Counted from the stretch's first letter, positions 1 through 11,695 are shown. The stretch is DNA of 64,000 bases from Hypericum androsaemum (GCA_963995505.1 OZ023192.1:3703001-3767000), one strand, 5' to 3'. Notes: generated from the letters alone by a model not told the origin. Numbers and translations: made by a program.

Positions 1-856
1 AACATCAACAAGAAAATCAACAAGAACGTCAACAAGAACGTTAAGTGCAAGCACGGGCGGGCGGTAGTATACCGCCCTTCATGTGCAAGCACGGGCGGTA
101 GTATACCGCCCTTCATGTGCAAGCATGGGCAGTAGGATCCGCTTTGGAACATGAGCGGTAGGACCGGTTCGGCCTTTCTCTTGGTTGAAGGCGGAAGGAG
201 AATTCCGTCTAGGGCTTGAGCAGAATGAGCCCGCTCGGAGGAGCTGGCGGTAAGGCCCACTTTGGAGCCCGGCGGTAGGCCTACGAGTTTCTGCTTTGAA
301 GGCGGTAAGGCCCGCCTTTCACTTCGTGTTCGCGGGCGGAGGATGAGACCGGGCGGTAGGTCCGATTCCGCTTAGGGGCTCGGATGGATTCGACGATCCC
401 GCCTTGGGGGCCCGGGTAGAAAGCTCGTCTTGGTCCATGTAGGCGGAGGGCTTGGGCCCGTTGTGGGTTTAAGCACAACTTAGCAACGTTGATCTCAGCC
501 CGTTGTGGGTTTCAAGCTCTTCTTGTTGCTTGGGCGACACGACCGGCATATTCCTAATCGAAGACGAGATCTGTTCATATGAGGAAGACGGTTTATATTT
601 TCCTATTCTAAGCCGGGTTAATTTGGAAACGAAATATTCACTCGGGACGGTCTTTCTTGCACGGGAAGGATGGAGCTAATGTGCTATATAAAGGGAGCTC
701 GGACAACGGAGACGGATCTTTTTTCTCCCTCTCCCTTAGATTGAACGTCTAAGGTTCACTCTTTTTTCACTCTTTCCGTTAGGCCGACCTTGGGACGACC
801 ACTCCGGATCCGTCTCGGGTAATCTTGACGTTCTTGTACCCACTTTCTCCGCAACA
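1..856 (+). mobile_element. LTR fragment, 3' part (solo LTR or 3' LTR of a gypsy-type element)
   Basis: The sequence enters at the left window edge and ends at a CAACA terminus. It has a TATA-like TATATAAAG near 685 and, at 792-810, GACGACCACTCCGGATC, which recurs in the R/U5 part of the gypsy LTR at 47276-47293; the ending (CGCAACA against CCACAACA) also matches. No primer binding site follows position 856, so this is a 3' or solo LTR rather than a 5' LTR. The U3 part is GC-rich and repeats GGGCGGTA-type motifs. The short reading frames in it look like chance products of the repeats. The 5' end and the matching target duplication lie outside the window. Confidence 0.7.
46..140. repeat. About 33-bp tandem repeat with hairpin arms inside the LTR
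   Basis: TGCAAGCACGGGCGG is repeated about two and a half times. Each full unit contains GGGCGGTA, a 3-base GTA loop and TACCGCCC, a perfect 8-bp stem. It is preceded at 1-42 by a three-fold TCAACAAGAA repeat. Confidence 0.8.
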
Positions 857-1034
857 CCAACGCACTTAGAGCGCTTTCTTTACTGAGGCTGTGTCTCTCT
901 CGCACTAACGTAGGATTTTTGTGAAGTAGCTCAATAGCCCTTTCTGCTAATTAACAATTGGATTAAAAGACAATTGATATTAATGATCATAAACCAAACT
1001 TGTAGAAGGGTGATTGGTTACTAACCGTATAAAC

Positions 1035-1499
1035 CTTCTTGTACCAGATGAACAAGAATGTCGACGCGAACTTGATCGGCGTACATATTTGTCCGTGGCA
1101 TTAGATTGCTAACCATTGACACGTGACCATATTGGGCAGCCAACTGAATAGGGGTGCGGCCGGATTTGCTCACGTCGTAAACCAAGGTCGGATCTTTCTC
1201 CAGCAATAGTTCTGCCATTTCTGTGTCCCCTGTTCGTGCAGCGTAGTGAAGAGCATTTTGATCCCAGTTGTCTTTTGCTCTGAAGGGTACGCCTTTCTCG
1301 CTCATGTAACCCACAAGCTCCCGGAGAAACGATGCACCACTGCTCGAGGCCGCTGCCATGTGGATCAATTTCATTTCCCATCCGAAGATCGGAGCCGTAA
1401 GCAGCTCGGGATTCCTGTCCAAATAAACTTTGGCAGCTGACCAGTCACCGTCACGGACAGCTTTGTACAATTTCACACATATGGTATCCATGACCATAA
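1035..1499 (-). pseudogene. Ankyrin-repeat exon (ITN1/ACD6-like ankyrin-PGG family)
   Basis: The reading frame contains a start-like LYKAVRDGDW segment followed by ankyrin helices, including NALHYAARTGDTEMAELLL and GRTPIQLAAQYGHVSMV. Such proteins pair N-terminal ankyrin repeats with a C-terminal PGG membrane domain and act at membranes in stress and cell-death signalling (family knowledge). A good acceptor, TTTTGCCATGCAG, lies just upstream of 1499 (minus strand), and a donor-like AAGAAG/GTTTAT ends the exon at 1035, giving an exon of about 465 bp with no stop. No matching downstream PGG exons follow on the left, so it is partial within the window. Related fragments lie at 4290-4600, 5262-5335, 13280-13865 and 34440-35400. 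Whether it is expressed cannot be told. Confidence 0.65.
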
Positions 1500-2134
1500 C
1501 TGCATGGCAAAACAAATATATAACTAACTTATTGCTAAACATGTAAGTCACTGTAGTTTGTTAAGTCTGTCTGTGTACCTGCAAACATTTAATATTCCTT
1601 AACAGCAGGAGATGGGACTAAAATTTGATTTAAAATAGAAATCTATCTATCTCTGGTTAGCAAAAATTCATCGAAAAAAAAATCTCTTGTTAACAAAATC
1701 AAGATCCAAATCCTATTCGGTCATGATTTTTATGAACAATTGATTTGTTGGGCATGACGTACGACCGGTTTGACACCCTTTTTTATACTCGAACCTTTTA
1801 TCACATGAACTAAATCTCGAATAGTAATCCGAGAAAAATATGGAAAGACAAAGCAAGTAACAATATAATTGATTACCGTTTTCTTCTGGCCATGCTGAAT
1901 GGGAAAAGTCCATCTATTCGTAGGCGTAGAACGTAGCGCGGGTAAGTTGACTTTGCTTCAGTTTTATCTGATTCTTTTTTGGCGAATGGTTTCAGTTTTA
2001 TCTGATTCGATAGCTTATGAGAAGAAGACAGATAGACGGAGAAGACTATTATTTATAGCGCGGGTAAGGAATGGATCCACGTGGTGGCAAGTGGGGCAAA
2101 CTTTTTAAACAAAATTGTTGATTTTTTAATTCGT
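1500..2134. other. AT-rich stretch, no gene seen
   Basis: This lies upstream of the ankyrin exon on the minus strand and is probably intron or intergenic. Short reading frames here lack recognisable motifs. Confidence 0.5.
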
Positions 2135-2290
2135 GGTCTACTCGACCGTACACCAACACAAACACGTATTTCGAAAAATATTTTAGCACCTATCCTGAAA
2201 TTATTCAAGGCAAAACTCGCTTAACTTTTGAGTTCTCTCAAAATAGTTATCAGAAAAGAAAGTGCACTTGTTAACTGAATAGAAAATACA
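2135..2290 (-). repeat. Diverged 5S-rRNA-related repeat fragment
   Basis: GCTTAACTTTTGAGTTCT near 2218-2236 matches the reverse complement of the conserved 5S rRNA internal segment (GCTTAACTTCGGAGTTCT) at 16 of 18 positions. The flanks (ACCAACACAAACACG upstream, CAGAAAAGAAAGTGCAC downstream) match the better copy at 34681-34865 in the same relative order. Terminal repeats and a target duplication are not visible. A Cassandra-like TRIM LTR or a 5S-derived SINE are both possible. Confidence 0.45.
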
Positions 2291-2455
2291 TTAATGGAAG
2301 ATCAAATGGTATTCTGCAGGCATCCGGTTTATCCTTTTGTGAGGGATCCATTTTCCTGAACAAATATTGAAGAAAAGAGTTCAATTATCTTTCAGTGTGT
2401 ATAACGAGAAAGAATATATAATTAAAGGTCGAGCCGAGACCCTCCCTCGGTGGAA

Positions 2456-2524
2456 GGAAGGAATCGTTCCGTTTGATCAGACAAGGAAGGAATCGTTCCG
2501 TTTGATCAGACAAGGAAGGAATCG
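2456..2524. repeat. 29-bp direct tandem repeat, two copies plus a partial third
   Basis: GAAGGAATCGTTCCGTTTGA with its downstream TCAGACAAG occurs twice in direct succession, and a third GAAGGAATCG follows. GGAATCGTTCC is close to a palindrome. No coding context. Confidence 0.85.
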
Positions 2525-2859
2525 ATGCACTGTCATCTTTCTCGCCAACCATTACTCCGAACTCGTACCCAATTTTATTCTTTTTCACTTTTTTGTTCTG
2601 ATGTCAAGAGACATCCATTTTCATTTTTCGTTGGTTCTAATTTTAGAAAGCTACTATCAGAAGCATGTGTTAATGACACAATTAACCATACAAAAATTGA
2701 CATACAACTGGCTCCAAGGACCTCTTGATGCATTTTTTAAAACTAATGGAACCAAAAATTAATTTTTAAAAAAAATGTGCAAGCCATCAAACACTAAGGA
2801 CATGAGAATATTTGCCCTTTAAACAATACATCTCGAAAATATGTTTTAAAAAAGGGACT

Positions 2860-3640
2860 TTAGTCTATGCAAATTATGGTTTTATTAGTAAATATTATGG
2901 GATCAAATCTTCCCAGTCGTTCTAATTCTCATGTTTTAGCACATTTCATGTATCTCTGTTGGTCTATTTGGAATGTTCGTAATAAATTTTTATTCGAAAG
3001 TACTCCTTTAGATCCAAAGGATACGACAAAGAGGGCTGCTAATAATTCCTATGAATTCTTGCAGATCTTGGAAATTGATCAAGCTCCTAGGCAGTTTTCT
3101 TCATGGGTGGCTCCAGTTGAGGGCAACATGAAGCTCAGCTGTGATACATCGTGGATGAATTCTTATTCGGAAGCGGGCATTGCTATCATAGCTCGGGATT
3201 GTAATGGCCCTATTGTGCAGGGTCAGACTCTTCTTTTGGAGGCTTGTCGCTCCCCCTTGGAGGTGGAACTTATGGCTATCTCGCGGGCCATCTCCTTGGT
3301 GCAAGCTGAGTTTTGCGATATCCCTTCCAACATCGAATCGGACTGCCATGTCGCCGTCAACTTCATCAACAATGCTTTTGCAACAATCAACTGGGAAGTA
3401 GAACATCTTATAATAGGAATTATGAACAGTCTAGTTCTATTACCTTATTGTTCTCTTTTGCATATTTCCGTGTCCAAAATGCTGTTACGGATTGGTTATG
3501 TTGCGAAGCCCGCCTTAAACTTCTTCCCTCGGATTGAGTTTTGTTCCATCCGGATGAACCCGATGTACTTTTATTTATGGATTTTCCAACTTAATATAAG
3601 CGTTCATGTTTACCCTCAAAAAACTACTTAGCATTTACAT
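2860..3640 (+). mobile_element. 5'-truncated LINE tail with RNase H domain
   Basis: An open frame (2867-3631) carries a plant LINE C-terminal RNase H (RVT_3-type) domain: WVAPVEGNMKLSCDTSW with the first Asp, EVELMAISRAISLV with the Glu, and ESDCHVAVNFIN with the second Asp. Upstream, LCWSIWNVRNKFLFE is the typical segment after the LINE zinc-binding region. The 3' end (GATGTACTTTT ... TACCCTCAAAAAAC) resembles the tail of the minus-strand copy at 30172-30720. The reverse transcriptase and ORF1 are absent, as expected for a truncated insertion. Confidence 0.75.
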
Positions 3641-3840
3641 GGAGCATTCTAGAATCTAGTGTTACATGGAAGGACCTATAAAGATTGTAAAATATTCTTG
3701 GATCTTTCTTGGCAACTTGGACCTTCTATAATCAGATTGGGCCTTCCGCAAAATATGCCCGTGACATGTCCCTTTCTCACAGGGGCTGGATTGGGTACGG
3801 AATACTCAGATTCTGAACCGTTTGGAATGAAGACACGCGG

Positions 3841-4120
3841 GAGCTTTTTTGTAAAAATATTAAAAAATGGGGACCAAGATGAAAAAAATTATGCACAAAT
3901 ACAAGCCTGAAACAAATGCCATTATGACATAACTGCACATGCCAGTATCACATAACTGCGCATGCCTGTAGGACTTTTTTTTGCAAAAAATACTAAAATA
4001 TGGAGACCAAAATAAAAAAAAAACTATGCACGCCAGAATCATAAACCGGACATGCCGCTGTTACATAACTGTGCATGCCAATATCACATAACTGCGCATG
4101 CCAATATCACATAACTGTGC
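3841..4120. repeat. About 23-bp tandem repeat block with higher-order duplication
   Basis: CACATAACTGNGCATGCCAN recurs at about 3926-3970 and 4050-4120. The copies are separated by a duplicated AT-rich segment containing GGACCAAGATGAAAAAAA or its variant, giving a larger unit of roughly 125 bp. GCATGC is palindromic. No coding content. Confidence 0.75.
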
Positions 4121-4289
4121 ATGCCAACGCTGTCCTCCTTTCACTCCAAACTGTTCGGAATGATTTTTTCACTCCGTATCCAATCCAAACCTTTCTCCCA
4201 TGGATTTAGGTGGACTGCCAACCCGAATTTAAATTTGTCTGAATACGCATAAAGCGTTAACTTGTATTTCATAGAGCCTAAATTTGTCT

Positions 4290-4600
4290 TCTATTTCGTC
4301 GGCTCCATATTTGCAACAAGATTGATCGAGAACCCTCATATACCACCAACATCCTAGTGACCTCGGCGTTGCCGGCTCGAGCAGCGCGTTCTGACCGTTG
4401 GCAGTTACCGCTCGGAGTGGTATCCCTCTTGCCACCATCAAATCTAGAAGCTAATAGAGGAAGTATCTGTATTTGGGGAACAGCTGCAAGGTGGAGGACG
4501 GTAGGCCCCGAGGTTACGAGTGGAGCCGTAAGTGATTCAGGGTCGCGGAGGAATATGCTATAGGCAGTTGTCCAATCTCCGGAGGCTGCCCCCTCAAAGT
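4290..4600 (-). pseudogene. Ankyrin-gene N-terminal fragment, frameshifted
   Basis: Minus-strand translation gives ASGDWTTAYSIFLRDPESLT then VLHLAAVP, parallel to the exon at 1035-1499 (RDGDW..AKVYLDRNPELLTA..LIHMAAA). After a frame change it resumes with RAGNAEVTRMLV, an ankyrin outer helix. There is no continuous frame across the segment. It is a decayed paralogue of the neighbouring ankyrin exon. Confidence 0.6.
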
Positions 4601-4984
4601 AATTGACCCCTAAAAAATATAGAAGAACAAACAGTGGACTTTTTTGTTAAAATGTTATTCCGTCGCATACTGTACTCAAGAAATTTATTTGTTATTGAAA
4701 ACAAATATCGATAAATGAGGAGAGTATTAAACGGTGTATATCCATGGTATGTTGCCTTCGACTTCATAAAAAAACTCCTCTCGTGCAACAATGACGCATC
4801 TAGAGAACGTCAATTATTAGCCAAATATGATATGATAAGTATTTATCGGTACAACGCGTTGTAAATATTTAGTGGGTACAGGGTTCAAACCCTGACATGT
4901 GTCATGGCATAAAAATTTACCATATGATAAGTCTTTATAGAAAATCAAATTGGATTACTTCACCTTAAATAAGAACATCAGATG

Positions 4985-5180
4985 AACATTTGTTCGCTAT
5001 TTTTCCGGAAAATGCTGGGTCCAAATGGTTTCAAATTGCACAAAGAGCAATTGAATTCGAGAAGATCAAATAGCTTACGCATAGGCCTGGTGAGAACAGA
5101 GCAAGAAAAATATCCTGGTAATGAACAATATTTGATCAACATTATTCGCTATTTTTCCGGAAAATGTTGGGTCCAAAAGT
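4985..5180. repeat. Local direct duplication around TTCGCTATTTTTCCGGAAAA
   Basis: TTCGCTATTTTTCCGGAAAA followed by TGYTGGGTCCAAA occurs near 4991 and again near 5145, about 155 bp apart. No function is evident. Confidence 0.7.
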
Positions 5181-5261
5181 GGAATACACAACTTCCGCGA
5201 AACAAACATGCGACAGGCCAGAAAACCATTTGGGAACATTGTCCAACGAACCTCTTTGGCA

Positions 5262-5335
5262 ATCAGCATTGACGCAACGCCTTGAGATAAATTCTCCTGC
5301 GAGTAGTGCGATACAAGTATTCTCAGAAACATCAA
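5262..5335 (-). pseudogene. PGG-domain exon fragment of an ankyrin gene
   Basis: Minus-strand translation MFLRILVSHYSQENL matches the segment after the PGG transmembrane region in the copy near 34900-34960, where a shifted frame reads GILASRNSQEDF. Only about 25 codons are recognisable. Confidence 0.5.
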
Positions 5336-5499
5336 CTTGTAAGTTGTAACCTTATAAATATCCTTGGGAAATGTGAACGACCATTTGGAAAATCAGGTCT
5401 TGTTTAATGTCTGTCATTCGTGTGTCAGTGGCGAATAGTGGCGTGGCAGTGGCAATAGCACAACACCGATGGGTCTAACGATTCCATGTATTAGAGATT

Positions 5500-5545
5500 A
5501 GGGTTTAGGTTTTAGGATTTAGATATTAGGTTTTAGGGTTTGGAA
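5500..5545. repeat. Degenerate TTTAGG-rich tract (telobox-like)
   Basis: Several imperfect TTTAGGGTT/TTTAGGATT units appear in direct orientation. Either an old interstitial telomere-like repeat or a telobox-containing promoter remnant. Confidence 0.4.
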
Positions 5546-5869
5546 GGAAGTTCTTTGGTAGGGAGGATGTGAGGATTTTGGATGGGAGGTTTAGAGGATC
5601 CAGGAGGAGGTGATCAGCCATGGGAGAGGAAGGACGGTTGGGAGGGAGAGGAAAACCATTTTTTAATTAACTCAGCTATCGCTCGCAAACATATACCTAG
5701 TGCCGTTTGCCCAACTTTAACATCTCCAAGTTTTAAATATTAGTTAAGCTAAGTAAACCTCTCCTTGATTTTGCAAAAAAAAAAAAAATCTTGTCTTGTC
5801 GATAATAGGAGTTGCTTAATCAGAGCAATTGAATGACCTTCCTCTCTCTCACCTCCCGCCCCTTCCTCT

Positions 5870-6400
5870 CCCATGGCCTTCCTCCAGCCCCTTTCCACGC
5901 CCTCACTAATTAACCTACCTTCGCATATAGCACCTCCGGCCTTCGCATGTAGGAGTTCTCAAAGGTTGGTTCCCATCCCGGTTTTTGGTAAGCTTTGGCT
6001 ATCTCTCGTTCTTCTCATATGGCGACGAAGTCCTCTACTGTTTCATTGTTTGTTGACCGCCTCCCGCATCAATGGGGACATGAGAATCTACGGAGCTTTT
6101 TCTCTAAGCATGTGAAAGTATTGGACGTCTTCGTGCCGAGCAAACTCTCGAAGAGAGGGACTAGGTTTGGCTTCGTCCGTGTCCCTCTGAGCAACGAGTC
6201 CTCTCTAGCCATCTAAGCTGATTATTGACACTGCACGATTCAACCGGAATGTCAAGCCTGCCCCAAAAAGCGTTAACGTGGAGTCTCGTACGGATAAGAA
6301 GCCGTTGTAAGATAGTGTCTCGGGTTCTGGCATTGGAACATCATATGCTGGCATCCTCAAAAGGATAAGCACTCGGCCACTTTCCTCTCCCCCTATTGGA
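5870..6400 (+). pseudogene. Plant LINE ORF1 fragment with RNA-recognition motif
   Basis: The frame from about 5995 encodes STVSLFVDRLPHQWGHENL, then KVLDVFVPSKLS and RFGFVRVPLSN. These are RNP2-like and RNP1-like blocks of the RRM found in ORF1 of some plant L1-type LINEs. A stop at about 6214 and a frame change precede further coding-like sequence (IIDTARFNRNVKPAPKS) up to about 6366. The endonuclease and RT are missing. It adjoins the MRS2 remnant and may have removed its later exons. A cellular RRM gene fragment is less likely. Confidence 0.6.
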
Positions 6401-7225
6401 ACATCATAGAGCAAGAAAGTAAATGCAATGAATCTGATCTTCTAGGAGAACCTATAAGCTAAGAAAAGAAAAGAATACCTCATTTTCCAAACAACTACAG
6501 GCAGACTCAAGGCAGACCTCAAGCGCGGCAAAACCTTGGATCCATCCATCTTAATTCCTGGATTATGTTCCTGGAAAGGAGAGACGTTCACCGCAAAGCT
6601 TTCACGATCGGAAAACCTCTCCATGTCAAAAACACAAGTCTTGTTCGACTCATCAGCGTTGCCCTGCCATATCAACATAATGAAAAACCCAAAACAACAA
6701 CACCAGAACAATTCCATAAGCTAGGTTTATCATGAAAAGAAAGCGAAACCCCAAAAACATGAACTCTTTTTTCCAAATCAACTATAACAGCTAAGTCGGG
6801 TTTTGATTCATGAACCATTTCTTCAATAACGCATTCGCTCGATACTTAATCACGAAGTCCCAAATCATGGCACGAGTTCAATTCAAGGGGAGTTGTTAAC
6901 GGTGGTGGTGGTGGCACGGGGGTGGAATTGGAGGCGGCGCTGGAGCTCGAGGGCGAAGCGGGAGACGGAGGGGTCGCGGGAGTTGAGGAGGAGGACCTCG
7001 TTGGCGGTGATGATGGCCTTGATGTGCTCCAGGTTGATCACGATGGCCCTCTCCCGCCCCAGCACCGTCGACGGGTACGACAGGAGCGGGTCCAGGATCC
7101 AGAGGTCCCGACCGGGTAGACCCGTCCGCCTCATGATCGCCTGCTTCCCGGCCTCCACCACCTCCCCCTACCCCGCCGCGTCCACCACCAACCACGCCCG
7201 CACGCCCGTCCCCTTCTTCCGCACC

Positions 7226-7230
7226 CCCGC
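7226..7230. other. Left TSD of Copia-1 (CCCGC)
   Basis: Five bases identical to 12188-12192 directly flank the element; they lie inside the MRS2 first exon. Confidence 0.9.
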
Positions 7231-7697
7231 TGTTGGGTATGGAGACTTCGTACTATACGGAGTTACTGTTCACGAATTGAATATACGGAGTTACTGTTCA
7301 CTATTCATCCGGGGCCAGAAATGTGATTTCTGGTGGACGATTTTGCCCCTGCCGACACCAAATAGCCCTAGGCTGCGGGTACTATAAATACCCACCTCTC
7401 AGTCACTATTTATGTATCTTCTTCCTTGTGTGTAGAGAGAGAGAGAGAGACAGAGAGAGAAGAGAAGAGAGAGAAATACCATTGTTGAGCGAGTGAAGCT
7501 CTAGAGTGTAGATCGAGCTTGATATAGTGAAATCTCCTGGCTTGGTACGCCCCCGGACGTAGATCGGTTTAGATCGAACCGGGTGACCAAATCTTTGTGT
7601 CGTATTCTTGTGTGCGTGTGTTTCCTTTGTGCTTGTCATCGATCTCTAGCTTCGGAAGTTGTTCGTGTGGTGTTTGGGGCCCTCGTGTTTCCCAACA
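7231..7697 (+). repeat. Copia-1 5' LTR
   Basis: The 467-bp LTR contains TATA box ACTATAAATACCC near 7380, a GA-rich tract at 7433-7472, and U5 block ACGCCCCCGGACGTAGATCG near 7546, which recurs in the LTRs of Copia-2, Copia-3 and the solo LTR. Confidence 0.93.
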
Positions 7698-7742
7698 ATT
7701 GGTATCAGAGCCCGGGTTTAGGGCGTGGTGGGAGCAATTACG

Positions 7743-10700
7743 ATGGGTGATGTGAGATCGCCCGTGGAGAAGTTCGATGGCGTCGATTATGGCTTCTGGA
7801 AGATGCAAGTAGAGGACTACTTGTATGGCAAAGATTTGCACTTGCCGCTTGATGGGAAGAAGCCAGATGACATGAAGGAAGAGGAGTGGAAGCTCCTAGA
7901 TCGGAAAGCGATGAGCGTGGTGCGCTTGTCTTTGTCCAGGAACGTGGCCTTGCACACAGTAAAGTCAAAGACCACGAAGGAGATGTTGGAGACATTGTCC
8001 GAGATGTACGAGAAGCCATCGGCGGCCAACAAGGTTTACTTGATGAGGAAGTTGTTCAACCTTCGGATGGCGGAGGGTACGATGGTGACCAAGCATCTTC
8101 ACGAGTTCAATGCAACGATAGCCCAATTGAGCTCGGTTAAGATCGACTTCGATGATGAGGTACAAGCCCTAATTTTACTAAGTTCTTTACCCGATAGTTG
8201 GAATGGCACAGTCACGGCAGTGAGTGCCTCGGCGGGGAAAGTAACGCTCAAGCTAGATGAGCTGAGGGATTTGATTATGAGTGAGGAGATTCGTAGAAAG
8301 GAATCCGGAGTAGCCTCGAGTTCAGCTTTGAGCATGGGTAACAGGGGAAGGTCTGAGAATAAGTGGAAGGGGAAGAAGGACCGGGGTAGGTCAAGATCTA
8401 AATCGAAAGGTGGTCCGAAGAAGGACAAGAGCTCGGTGCAATATTGGAATTGTGAACAATATGGTCATTTCAGAGACCAATGCACGGCACCAAAGAAGGA
8501 AAAATCTGCAAATGCAACAACGGGAGATCACGGGGATGCGTTGATCTTGAGTGTGAGCAGTCCATTGGAGGAGAGGGTATTGGATTCGGGAGCATCATTT
8601 CATTCTTGTAGCGATGCAGGGATGATGGAGAAGTATGTCCTAGGTGATTATGGCAAAGTCTATCTAGCGAATGATGACCCTTTGAAAATTGTGGGCATGG
8701 GAGATGTTCGGATCAATACTCCTAATGGATCTTTGTTGTTGTTGAAAGGGGTGAGGCATATTCCTGGGTTGAAAAGGAATTTGCTATCCGTGGGGCAACT
8801 AGATGATGAAGGTTACATAGTGACCTTTGGTTGCAAGACATGGAAAATTACCAAAGGAGCTAGGGTGGTAGCTCGAGGTTTGAAGGAGGGTACTTTGTAT
8901 ATGACAAAGAACACCAATGAGAGCATTAATGTTGCAGGTACAACGGATGATGCAGATTTGTGGCATAGTCGCCTTGGCCACATGAGTGAGAAGGGAATGA
9001 GGGTGCTATGCTCGAAGGGGAAGCTACCAGGCCTCAAGACAGTGGAAGTGGAACTCTGTGAGGATTGTGTTTTCGGGAAGCAGAAGAGAGTGAGTTTTTC
9101 GAGAGCTGGCAGATCTCCAAAGGAGCAGAAGCTTGAGTTGGTCCACAGTGATTTGTGGGGACCAGCACCAGTGGCATCCTTAGGTGGTTCGTTGTATTAC
9201 ATGACCTTTATTGATGATTCTACAAGGAAACTGTGGGTGTACTTCTTGAAACATAAGTCTGAAGCCTTTGATGCCTTCAAGAAGTGGAGAGCCCTTGTGG
9301 AAAATGAGACAGGTCTCAATGTGAAGTGTTTGAGATCTGACAATGGTGGAGAGTATGAGCTCTAAGAGTTCAAGGATTACTGTGCAGCAAATGGGATTCG
9401 CATGGAGAAGACAGTAGCTGGAACCCCTCAGCAAAATGGCATCGCAGAGAGGATGAACAGAACAATCAATGAGAGAGCTAGGGCCATGAGACTGAAGTGT
9501 GGCTTACCAAAGATGTTTTGGGCGGATGCAGTGAACACCGTGGCTTTCTTGATCAATAGAGGACCATCGACTCCTTTGGATAATAGAATACCGGAGGAGG
9601 CTTGGAGTGGGAAGGAGGTTGATCTTTCTTACCTTCGAGTATTTGGTTGTGTGTCATATGTTCATATTAATGCAGGTGATAGGAGCAAACTGGATGCTAA
9701 TTCCAAAAAGTGCACATTCATTGGATATGGTGGAGATAATTTTGGTTTCAGGTTTTGGGATGAGAAGAACCGCAAGGTTATTAGAAGCCGAGATGTCATA
9801 TTCAATGAGAAGGTTTTGTACAAGGACAGGGGGAGCGTATCCGACGAGGTGGGTTCTAGCAGTGAGGTGATCGAGTTAGACATCTCGAACTCAGGTGGGA
9901 GCAAAAGGCCACAAGATGGCCAGGTGGCGGAGGAGGAAGCGGAACCAAGTTCTCCACCACCATTGGTTCCAGTAAGGAGGTCCACAAGACAACGTGGGTC
10001 TCCGGATAGATATTCGCCAGCAAATTTCTATCTCTTATTGACCGATGGAGGTGAACCTGAAGATTTTGCAGAAGCTCAAGAAAGTGAGCAAGTGAACAAG
10101 TAGAAACTTGCCATGGATGATGAGATGGAGTCCTTGAGGAGCAATGGGACATGGGAGTTAGTTCAACTTCCCAAAGGCAAGAAAGCACTGCAAAATAAGT
10201 GGGTCTATAGAGTGAAGAAAGAGGCGGATGGTACCGAACGTTACAAAGCAAGACTGGTTGTGAAAGGATTCCAGCAGAAGTATGGTACTGACTTTACTGA
10301 TGTCTTTACTCCTGTAGTAAAGATGACCACCATTCGAATGGTGCTGAGTATGGTGGCTGCTGAAGATTTATTGCTAGAGCAAATGGATGTGAAGACGGCA
10401 TTTCTTCATGGTGATCTAGAGGAAGAGATCTACATGGAGCAACCAGAGGGATTCTTGCAAGGTAATAATAAGCTTGTGTGCAGGTTGAGGAAGAGTTTGT
10501 ACGGGTTGAAGCAAGCTCCAAGACAATGGTACAAGAAGTTTGATGGATTCATTCGCGAGATTGAATTTTCTCGTTGTGGAGCGGACCATTGTTGTTATAT
10601 GAAGAAGCTGGATAATGGCTATATCATCCTCCTGCTTTATGTTGATGACATGTTGATAGCAGGCACCAGTGCAAGTGAGGTGAGCAAGGTGAAGAAGCAA

Positions 10701-11603
10701 TTATCTGAAAGGTTTGCCATGAAAGACTTGGGTGAGGCTAAGCAAATCCTTGGAATGAGGATTGAGAGAGATAGAGCTGCAGGGAAGCTATTTCTCTCAC
10801 AAGCGGAGTACATTGAGAAGGTGCTGGAGAGATTCAGTATGCAAAATGCCAACCCCAAGTTGACTCCTTTAGCTGGACACTTCAAATCGTCCAAAGAGGA
10901 CTCGCCTAAGTCTAAGGCGGAGGAGGCTAAAATGGAGAAGACTCCCTATGCATCGGCAGTGGGTAGCTTGATGTATGTTATGATTTGTACGAGGCCAGAC
11001 ATAGCACATGCGGTGGGAGTAGTGAGCAAGTTCATGAGCAATCCGGGTGAGCAACATTGGGTCGCAGTCAAATGGATCCTCGGCTACTTGAGAGGTACCA
11101 CTGAGAAGTGTCTTTGTTTTGAGGGCAAAGAGGTGAAGCTCCTCGGATATTGTGATGCGGACTTGGGGTCCAATGACCATGATGAGAAGAGGAGCACAAA
11201 TGGTTATGTCTTCACACTGGGAGGGACAGCGATATCTTGGGCTTCCAGGTTGCAAAAGGTTGTGGCTTTGTCAACCGCAGAAAGTGAGTATGTGGCTGTG
11301 ACAGAAGCAAGCAAAGAGATGGTATGGTTGCAAAACTTCTTGGGAGAATTGGGCAAGGAGCAAAGTGAAAGTGTGCTCCACAGTGACAGCCAAAGTGCGA
11401 TACACTTGGCTAAGAATCCCGCCTTCCACTCAAGGACAAAGCACATTGAGTTGAAGTATCACTACATACGTGATCTCTTGGAAAGGAAGATCCTAAGGCT
11501 TGAAAAGATTGACGGGAAAGTGAATCCCGCGGATATGTTGACTAAGGTGGTTACCTTAGAGAAGTTGAAGCTTAACATGGCTTCAGCGGGTCTAGTAAAC
11601 TAG
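7743..11603 (+). pseudogene. Copia-1 gag-pol polyprotein with two in-frame stops
   Basis: ATG at 7743. One frame runs the whole length, broken only by TAA at 9363-9365 (integrase) and TAG at 10101-10103 (linker between integrase and RT). Gag is UBN2-type (DGVDYGFWKMQVEDYLYGK). The zinc knuckle near 8442 has lost its first Cys (TAT, Tyr). The protease shows LDSGA near 8580. The GAG-pre-integrase zinc site starts WHSRLGH near 8960 and has CEDC. Integrase shows VHSDLWGP, RSDNGGEY and PQQNGIAER (D, D, E). RT has QMDVKTAFLHGDL and YVDDM near 10640. RNase H has GYCDAD, STAESEY and HSDSQSA. The likely role was copying and integrating the element. Confidence 0.92.
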
Positions 11604-11695
11604 AGAAGAGACCCGGCGTACCGAGAAGTGAAGAGGAGAAGGAGGTCATCAAGTGAATTGTGACAAGTGTTGAGGTCAGTCTCCAGGTGGGAGAT

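Noticed and set aside
46..140. CRISPR-like appearance of repeats with palindromes
   Set aside because: Only two and a half adjacent units without unique spacers, in plant nuclear LTR sequence.
4865..4900. B-box-like GGTTCAAACCC, candidate SINE or tRNA
   Set aside because: No A-box at the right distance, no cloverleaf arms and no tail.
5140..5170. TTTTTCCGGAAAA palindrome as a transposon end
   Set aside because: The motif is part of a short direct duplication (also near 4995) with no TSD or inverted partner.
6893..7387. Long plus-strand frame over the MRS2 exon
   Set aside because: It is the antisense shadow of the GC-rich MRS2 exon and crosses into the LTR; the minus strand holds the conserved residues.
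7406..7639. Identical 77-residue minus-strand frames in both Copia-1 LTRs (also 11896-12129)
   Set aside because: Their identity is due to the LTR repeat; the C-terminal half is a translated GA microsatellite.
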